From: Pseudotamlana agarivorans
Lineage (GTDB): Bacteria > Bacteroidota > Bacteroidia > Flavobacteriales > Flavobacteriaceae
NCBI RefSeq assembly: GCF_018860245.1
Contig: NZ_JAHKPD010000018.1
Coordinates: 329,206-393,205 of the forward strand
DNA: 64,000 nucleotides
Direction: 5' to 3'
The translations under genes and the position numbers were made by a program. Under the pieces are notes generated by a model. It did no database searches. It saw only the letters and a program-made list of their open reading frames with translations, and was not told where the DNA came from. Below, one piece after another: positions 58,936-64,000 of the stretch (position 1 is the first letter of the stretch; every line of letters starts with the position of its first letter).

Positions 58936-61206
58936 ATGGCATTTGATATTGATATGATAAAGAGTGTTTACAGCAATATGGCAGAGCGTGTAAACAAGGC
59001 TCGTGAGCTTGTTGGTAAACCACTAACGCTCTCAGAAAAGATATTATATTCCCACCTTTGGGATGGAAATCCAACAAGAATTTTCGTAAGAGGCAAAGAT
59101 TATGTTGATTTTGCGCCAGATAGAATCGCGTGTCAAGACGCAACAGCTCAAATGGCATTGTTGCAATTTATGCAAGCTGGAAAACCTAAGGTTGCTGTGC
59201 CTACAACGGTACATTGCGATCACTTAATTCAAGCAAAAGAAGGTGCTGCTAAAGATTTAAAACACGCGAACAGCGTTAGTAGTGAAGTATTTCAGTTTTT
59301 AGAGTCCGTTTCTAATAAATATGGCATTGGTTTTTGGAAACCTGGTGCAGGTATTATTCATCAAGTGGTGCTAGAAAACTATGCATTCCCAGGAGGTATG
59401 ATGATTGGTACAGATTCACATACTGTAAATGCAGGAGGATTAGGTATGGTAGCCATTGGCGTAGGTGGTGCCGACGCCGTAGATGTCATGGCCGGAATGG
59501 CTTGGGAACTTAAATTTCCAAAATTAATTGGGGTTAAATTAACTGGAAAATTATCGGGTTGGACGGCGCCAAAAGATGTTATTTTAAAAGTAGCTGAAAT
59601 TCTAACCGTAAAAGGAGGAACAGGGGCGATTGTTGAATATTTTGGACCTGGAGCAACAGCGATGTCTTGTACAGGAAAAGGAACTATTTGTAATATGGGG
59701 GCTGAAATCGGTGCTACAACGTCAACGTTTGGTTACGATGAATCTATGGAACGTTATTTACGTGCTACGGATAGAGCGGATATTGCAGACGCTGCAAACA
59801 AAGTTAAAGCACATTTAACTGGAGATGATGAAGTTTATACGAACCCAGAACACTATTTTGATGAAGTTATTGAAATCAATCTAACGGAACTAGGACCTTT
59901 ATTAAACGGACCATTTACGCCAGATTTATCTACGGAAGTTGGGGCTTCAATGACTGAAAAAGCAAAAGCTAATGAATGGCCAATAAAAGTGGAATGGGGG
60001 TTAATTGGATCCTGTACCAACTCTTCTTATGAAGATTTATCAAGAGCGTCCTCAATTGCACAACAAGCCTTAGATAAAGGTTTGAAAATGAAATCTGAAT
60101 TAGGAATTAATCCAGGATCTGAGCAGGTACGTTATACAGCCGATCGCGATGGTATCCTTGGGATATTCGAAAAGTTAGACGCTAAAATATTTACGAATGC
60201 TTGTGGTCCATGTATCGGACAATGGGCAAGATATAGTGACCCTAAAAATGCACCAAAAAATAGTATTGTACATTCTTTCAATAGAAATTTTGCCAAACGT
60301 GCCGATGGAAACCCTAATACACATGCCTTTGTGGCTTCACCTGAAATTACCGCAGCAATAGCTATTGCCGGACGATTAGATTTTAACCCTATTACAGATA
60401 AATTAATTAATGAAGATGGGCAAGAAGTGATGTTTGACGAACCTACAGGGTGGGAATTGCCTCCAAAAGGTTTTGAAGTTAAAGATAATGGGTATTTAGC
60501 ACCAGAGAAAGATGGAAGTCATGTTGAGGTTAAAGTGAGTGAAACATCAGAAAGACTTCAACTTTTAACACCTTTTGAGCCTATAGGAAACAAAATTGAG
60601 GGTGCTAAATTATTAATTAAAGCCTTTGGGAAATGTACGACAGATCATATATCTATGGCTGGACCTTGGTTACGTTTTCGTGGTCATTTAGATAATATTT
60701 CTAACAATTGTTTAATTGGTGCAGTTAATGCATATAATGACAAAACAAACTTTGTTAAAAATCAACTTACAGGCGATTATGGTGGTGTGCCAGATACGGC
60801 AAGAGCTTATAAAGCGGCTGGAATTAAAACTATCGTGGTAGGTGATCATAATTATGGGGAAGGTTCTTCTCGTGAGCATGCTGCAATGGAACCAAGACAT
60901 TTAGGAGTTGCCGCAGTAATTGTAAAATCGTTTGCGCGTATTCATGAAACAAATCTTAAAAAGCAGGGGATGTTAGGTTTAACTTTTGTGAATGAAGCAG
61001 ATTATGATTTAATTAAAGAAGATGATACCTTTAATTTTTTAGATTTAAATGAATTTGCACCCGATAAACCATTAACATTGGAGGCCGTTCATGCCGATGG
61101 TTCTAAAGATGTTATTTCTCTAAATCACACATACAACGCGGCTCAAATTGCTTGGTATAATGAAGGTTCTGCTTTAAATTTAATTAAGAAACAAAACGTT
61201 TCCTAA
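58936..61206 (+). CDS. Aconitate hydratase, mitochondrial-type
   Basis: The 756-residue protein matches the mitochondrial aconitase lineage in length and motifs: [38 protein letters not shown], the cluster cysteines in [12 protein letters not shown] and [12 protein letters not shown], and the C-terminal swivel domain with [20 protein letters not shown]. It converts citrate to isocitrate. The genome region therefore carries two unrelated aconitase types 8 kb apart. A TATATTTC near-match to the -7 element lies at 58885-58892. A hairpin terminator follows at 61269. Confidence 0.95.
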   Translation: MAFDIDMIKSVYSNMAERVNKARELVGKPLTLSEKILYSHLWDGNPTRIFVRGKDYVDFAPDRIACQDATAQMALLQFMQAGKPKVAVPTTVHCDHLIQAKEGAAKDLKHANSVSSEVFQFLESVSNKYGIGFWKPGAGIIHQVVLENYAFPGGMMIGTDSHTVNAGGLGMVAIGVGGADAVDVMAGMAWELKFPKLIGVKLTGKLSGWTAPKDVILKVAEILTVKGGTGAIVEYFGPGATAMSCTGKGTICNMGAEIGATTSTFGYDESMERYLRATDRADIADAANKVKAHLTGDDEVYTNPEHYFDEVIEINLTELGPLLNGPFTPDLSTEVGASMTEKAKANEWPIKVEWGLIGSCTNSSYEDLSRASSIAQQALDKGLKMKSELGINPGSEQVRYTADRDGILGIFEKLDAKIFTNACGPCIGQWARYSDPKNAPKNSIVHSFNRNFAKRADGNPNTHAFVASPEITAAIAIAGRLDFNPITDKLINEDGQEVMFDEPTGWELPPKGFEVKDNGYLAPEKDGSHVEVKVSETSERLQLLTPFEPIGNKIEGAKLLIKAFGKCTTDHISMAGPWLRFRGHLDNISNNCLIGAVNAYNDKTNFVKNQLTGDYGGVPDTARAYKAAGIKTIVVGDHNYGEGSSREHAAMEPRHLGVAAVIVKSFARIHETNLKKQGMLGLTFVNEADYDLIKEDDTFNFLDLNEFAPDKPLTLEAVHADGSKDVISLNHTYNAAQIAWYNEGSALNLIKKQNVS

Positions 61207-61268
61207 AGTTATAAACTGTAAAAATCATAGGCGACTGAAGCAAGTTTAGTATCAGCATCACATTATTT

Positions 61269-61301
61269 AAAAAAGGTTATCTGAAAAGGTGACCTTTTTT
61301 T
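61269..61301 (+). terminator. Intrinsic terminator after the aconitase gene
   Basis: AAAAAAGGT (61269-61277) pairs with ACCTTTTTT (61292-61300), followed by further T residues, 63 bp after the stop. Confidence 0.75.
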
Positions 61302-61348
61302 GTAAGTAAAAACTGTTTAATACGTCAAACTTTATAAAACTAAATTTT

Positions 61349-62020
61349 ATGAAGAACATATGGTATTTAGATGACGTCAATGTTTTTAAAATTTTATGTC
61401 CGCATAAATTCAAATCTTATAAAGACTGTCATAATTTTGACCATTATAATCTTAAGGAATATGTTTACTCTGAACAAGACCATTCCAGTAAAATGTTCCT
61501 TATCGTAAAGGGGAAAGTTAGAATAGGGTATTATTCCGCTGAAGGACATGAAGTGGTAAAAGCTGTTTTAACCAAAGGAGATGTTTTTGGAGAAAAAGCT
61601 ATTTTAGGCGAGGAATTACGGAATGAATTTGCTCAAGTTCTACAAAAAGATACTGTAATTTGTTCAATGAAAGTTTCAGTTTTGCACGATCTTATGCGTG
61701 AAAATAAAACCTTTTCCTTGAAAATTTATAAATTAATCAACTTCAGAATAAGGAAATTAGAACGTAGACTACAACTCTTACTTTTTAAAGATGTTCGCAC
61801 ACGTTTGATGGAATTTCTACAAGAACTTTGTGATGAATATGGTGTGTGTTGTGAAAAAACAGGAGGTGTAAAAATTAGCCACCCCTATACACAAAAAGAT
61901 ATGGCGAGTTTAATTGGCACATCAAGACCTACTATAAATTTAATCATGAACGAACTTCGGGAAGAAAAACTCATTGATTTTAATAGAAAAGAGATTTTAG
62001 TTTACAAAAAAGTGGGCTAA
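61349..62020 (+). CDS. Crp/Fnr-family transcriptional regulator
   Basis: The 223-residue protein has a cNMP-binding-type beta-barrel (VYSEQDHSSKMFLIVKGKVRIG, LTKGDVFGEKAILGEE), the dimer helix (INFRIRKLERRLQLLLFKD) and a Crp-type winged helix (TQKDMASLIGTSRPTINLIM). N-terminal cysteines C17 and C27 exist, but the FNR four-cysteine pattern is not present, so an oxygen-sensing iron-sulfur cluster is unlikely. The effector is unknown. It is monocistronic with 71 bp to the next start. It could regulate distant genes; no target is shown here. Confidence 0.92.
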   Translation: MKNIWYLDDVNVFKILCPHKFKSYKDCHNFDHYNLKEYVYSEQDHSSKMFLIVKGKVRIGYYSAEGHEVVKAVLTKGDVFGEKAILGEELRNEFAQVLQKDTVICSMKVSVLHDLMRENKTFSLKIYKLINFRIRKLERRLQLLLFKDVRTRLMEFLQELCDEYGVCCEKTGGVKISHPYTQKDMASLIGTSRPTINLIMNELREEKLIDFNRKEILVYKKVG

Positions 62021-62057
62021 TGTAAGCTAGCTAACTTTTTTTATCATTTTTGGATTC

Positions 62058-62065
62058 TATTTTTG
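62058..62065 (+). promoter_or_regulatory. Candidate -7 element of the duplicated-domain lipoprotein
   Basis: TATTTTTG matches TAnnTTTG exactly, 26 bp before ATG 62092. It lies inside the upstream extension of the open frame (TTG 62050), which supports ATG 62092 as the true start. Confidence 0.5.
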
Positions 62066-62091
62066 GGTTAAAACCTAAAAACAAAAACATT

Positions 62092-62970
62092 ATGATTAAG
62101 AATTTAAAATTATTAGCCTTATGCGTTCTTACCTTAAGTTTATCTTATTGTTCGAACGACGACGACAACGGACCCAGTAAATCAGATTTAACTTTAGATA
62201 TTAATGGTTTAGAAGACCTAGGCTCAGATTTTGTCTATGAAGGATGGATTATGGTGGATGCAAGTCCGCAAACTACAGGTAGATTTTCAGTAAATGATAG
62301 CGGTGATTTGTCTAAAACTAGTTTTGCGCTAGATAGCGATGATTTAGCAGCTGCTACAGCCTTTATTTTAACCATTGAACCAGCCGTAGGAGATGATCCC
62401 GCTCCAAGTGATACACACTTAATTGCTGGAGATTTTTCAGGAGATATGGGTGCTTTAACTATAGCTCATGGTGCTGCATTAGGAGATGATTTCAATACGG
62501 CGGCTGGAGATTATATTTTGGCAACACCCACAAACGGATCTAACAATGATGAGAAAAGTGGGATATGGTTTTTAGACTTAAACTCTGGAAGTCCAGCAGT
62601 TGGATTAGATTTACCAGTTTTACCTGCAGGGTGGAAGTATGAAGGTTGGGCTGTGCAAGGACAACCAATCACCACAGGTACTTTTTTAAATGTCGATGCA
62701 GCTGATGATTTCGATGAATTTAGTGGTGGTATGTCAGGTCCTCCATTTCCTGGAGAAGATTTCCTAGTCAATGCACCATCAGGATTAGCCTTTCCTTTAG
62801 ATTTATCGGGTGGAACAGCTGTGATTTCTATCGAGCCAGACCCAGATAATAGTCCGGCTCCATTTTTATTAAAACCCTTAGTTGGAGCAATTCTTAGTGA
62901 TGCTGTAGATCATGTAACCTATCCTATGACACCAAATTTAAACTTCCCAACAGGAACTGTTTCTAGATAA
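62092..62970 (+). CDS. Lipoprotein with two tandem beta-type domains
   Basis: The 292-residue protein has a lipoprotein signal (LLALCVLTLSLSYC) and an Asp-rich start after the cysteine. Two similar domains of about 130 residues follow, each with YEGW, P-x-TTG-x-F and IEP-x-PAP elements: YEGWIMVDASPQTTGRF from residue 49 with LTIEPAVGDDPAPSD, and YEGWAVQGQPITTGTF from residue 183 with ISIEPDPDNSPAPF. It should sit in the outer membrane or periplasm. A resemblance to anti-sigma-factor-like extracellular domains is possible, but I assign no function. Confidence 0.85.
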   Translation: MIKNLKLLALCVLTLSLSYCSNDDDNGPSKSDLTLDINGLEDLGSDFVYEGWIMVDASPQTTGRFSVNDSGDLSKTSFALDSDDLAAATAFILTIEPAVGDDPAPSDTHLIAGDFSGDMGALTIAHGAALGDDFNTAAGDYILATPTNGSNNDEKSGIWFLDLNSGSPAVGLDLPVLPAGWKYEGWAVQGQPITTGTFLNVDAADDFDEFSGGMSGPPFPGEDFLVNAPSGLAFPLDLSGGTAVISIEPDPDNSPAPFLLKPLVGAILSDAVDHVTYPMTPNLNFPTGTVSR

Positions 62971-62993
62971 ATTGCAAAGTCAAATTAGCATTG

Positions 62994-63023
62994 AAAAGCA
63001 GTCCGAATGGGCTGCTTTTTTTT
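62994..63023 (+). terminator. Intrinsic terminator after the lipoprotein gene
   Basis: AAAAGCAGTCC (62994-63004) pairs with GGGCTGCTTTT (63009-63019, one G-U) around GAAT, with a following T-run, 24 bp after the stop. Confidence 0.85.
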
Positions 63024-63080
63024 GTTTATAGCTTTTCAATTAGAAATTTTAATAATTGTATTTTTACAAAAATTCTTCAC

Positions 63081-63854
63081 ATGAATACAAGAGAAAATCA
63101 ACTAAAAGCTTTCGATCGTTTACTTACTATTATGGATGAACTACGTGAGCAATGTCCTTGGGATAAAAAGCAAACCATGGAAACTTTAAGGCATTTAACA
63201 ATTGAAGAAACTTACGAACTTGGTGATGCGATTTTAGATAAGGATTTAGAGGAAGTGAAAAAAGAATTAGGAGACGTGCTTTTACATATCGTATTCTATT
63301 CTAAAATTGGTAGTGAAACTAGCGATTTCGATATAGCCGATGTTTGTAACAGTATTTGTGAAAAGTTAATTCACAGGCACCCACATATTTATAGTGATGT
63401 AAAAGTTAAAAATGAAGAAGATGTTAAAAGAAACTGGGAGAATTTAAAACTTAAAGAAGGAAAGAAAAGTGTTTTAGAAGGTGTACCAAAAAGTTTACCA
63501 GCTCTAGTGAAAGCGAATCGCATTCAGGAAAAAGTAGCCGGTGTTGGTTTCGATTGGGAAGCTCCTGAGCAAGTTTGGGAAAAAGTAGAAGAAGAGCTAA
63601 GTGAATTTAAGGATGAGGTTGTTTCAGGAAACCAGGATGCCATGGAAAGTGAATTTGGCGATGTGCTGTTTTCAATGATCAATTATGCGAGATTTTTAAA
63701 AATTAATCCAGAAAATGCTTTAGAACGTACCAATAAAAAATTTCAAAAGCGTTTTCAGTATTTAGAAAGTAAGGCCAAAAGTTTAAACAAACCATTAAGT
63801 GATATGACCTTAGCCGAAATGGATGTGTTTTGGGAAGAGGCTAAATCACTATAA
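63081..63854 (+). CDS. mazG: Nucleoside triphosphate pyrophosphohydrolase MazG
   Basis: The 257-residue protein has two MazG folds. The first has CPWDKKQTMETLRHLTIEET with the EExxE/ExxD metal helices (ETYELGDAILDKD, EEVKKELGDVLLHIVF); the second has EEELSEFKDEV and ESEFGDVLFSMINYARF. It hydrolyses NTPs/dNTPs to NMP and pyrophosphate in the cytoplasm, cleaning aberrant nucleotides and affecting stringent signalling. The frame is open upstream to 62991, but that part overlaps the terminator; ATG 63081 (MNTRENQLKAFDRLL) matches the family start. Confidence 0.94.
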   Translation: MNTRENQLKAFDRLLTIMDELREQCPWDKKQTMETLRHLTIEETYELGDAILDKDLEEVKKELGDVLLHIVFYSKIGSETSDFDIADVCNSICEKLIHRHPHIYSDVKVKNEEDVKRNWENLKLKEGKKSVLEGVPKSLPALVKANRIQEKVAGVGFDWEAPEQVWEKVEEELSEFKDEVVSGNQDAMESEFGDVLFSMINYARFLKINPENALERTNKKFQKRFQYLESKAKSLNKPLSDMTLAEMDVFWEEAKSL

Positions 63855-64000
63855 TTAATCTAAAGCTCGTTTGGTAACATACCAACGCCAACCGATGATG
63901 GCCATTTGAAATTTATTAGCTTTAGAAATGTCTAATTTCTGTTTAGAATAGCTAGGGAGTACAGCCTTATTAATTGTTGCTAATAACTTAAAAAGTTGTT
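63855..64000 (-). CDS. Small conserved-type flavobacterial protein (partial 5' end)
   Basis: The minus strand reads to a stop at 63855-63857, directly next to the mazG stop. The visible 47 residues begin QLFKLLATINKAVLPSYSKQ and end RWYVTKRALD. Start and a few residues are beyond the window. Small proteins of ~50 residues with this pattern (INKAVLPSY..., IIGW..YVT) are familiar from Flavobacteriaceae, but no function is recognised. Confidence 0.7.
   Translation of the reverse strand, partial: QLFKLLATINKAVLPSYSKQKLDISKANKFQMAIIGWRWYVTKRALD

Noticed and set aside
61349-62020. FNR-type oxygen sensor
   Set aside because: Only two N-terminal cysteines are present and the FNR four-cysteine spacing is absent, so I call only Crp/Fnr family.
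61349-62020. Crp/Fnr regulator as reader of the shared nitrate palindromes
   Set aside because: The palindrome resembles neither TTGAT-N4-ATCAA nor TGTGA-N6-TCACA, and the NarL-like regulator is encoded among the targets and fits the 7-2-7 spacing better.
1-64000. CRISPR array, tRNA or rRNA genes, complete prophage
   Set aside because: No regularly spaced direct repeats, cloverleaf-like genes, rRNA segments or phage structural genes were found on reading the window.

Overview
The window reads as a chromosomal segment of a marine-type Flavobacteriaceae (Bacteroidota); the genus cannot be fixed from the sequence alone. The reasons are low GC, many promoters with the Bacteroidota -7 element TAnnTTTG, no Shine-Dalgarno-like spacing before starts, a bacillithiol gene (bshC), a Bacteroidota-type T6SS tube protein (TssD/Hcp), and protein sequences of flavobacterial character throughout. 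No rRNA, tRNA or CRISPR array was seen.

Region 1 (1-19.5 kb) is a nitrate/nitrite assimilation island. It holds a partial LacI regulator, a YdeP/FdhF-like molybdoenzyme, nirB-nirD, a DUF4202 protein, a NarX-like sensor kinase, a Rid-family protein and a NarL-like regulator. Further on come a NarK-type transporter, a large fused nitrate reductase (molybdopterin + FAD/NAD + BFD iron-sulfur domains) and a rubredoxin-tailed protein with sulfite-reductase-like ferredoxin folds but no siroheme cysteines. A 7-2-7 inverted repeat (consensus TAAGTAT-TT-ATACTTA) lies upstream of nirB, the NarL-like gene, narK and the nitrate reductase, and defines a probable regulon. The nitrate reductase also has a ~470-nt leader with an intrinsic-terminator hairpin, suggesting attenuation. 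An unrelated two-gene cassette sits inside the island (9.8-12.1 kb): an Hcp fused to a metzincin-like domain whose second zinc histidine is Tyr, overlapping a secreted MORN/YwqK-repeat protein that is a candidate immunity partner.

Region 2 (19.5-26.8 kb) has an EamA transporter, parE, an unannotated 47-codon ORF, parC and a membrane-anchored endonuclease/exonuclease/phosphatase protein. Region 3 (26.8-29.5 kb) is a small accessory patch: a REP-associated transposase remnant, REP-like palindromes in opposite orientations at both ends, an IS1595-family element, and orphan or broken small genes.

Region 4 (29.5-47.4 kb) has a minus-strand cluster (carboxypeptidase-regulatory-domain protein, di-heme cytochrome c peroxidase lipoprotein, PhoX-like lipoprotein with collagen-like repeats). 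It is followed by bshC, a PLP decarboxylase, guaA, a LysM/periplasmic-binding protein, two small conserved proteins, and a SurA/PpiC chaperone operon ending in a MoxR ATPase. Region 5 (47.4-64 kb) has acnB, an alpha-2-macroglobulin/PBP1C pair, a mitochondrial-type aconitase, a Crp/Fnr regulator, a duplicated-domain lipoprotein, mazG, and the end of a small minus-strand gene.
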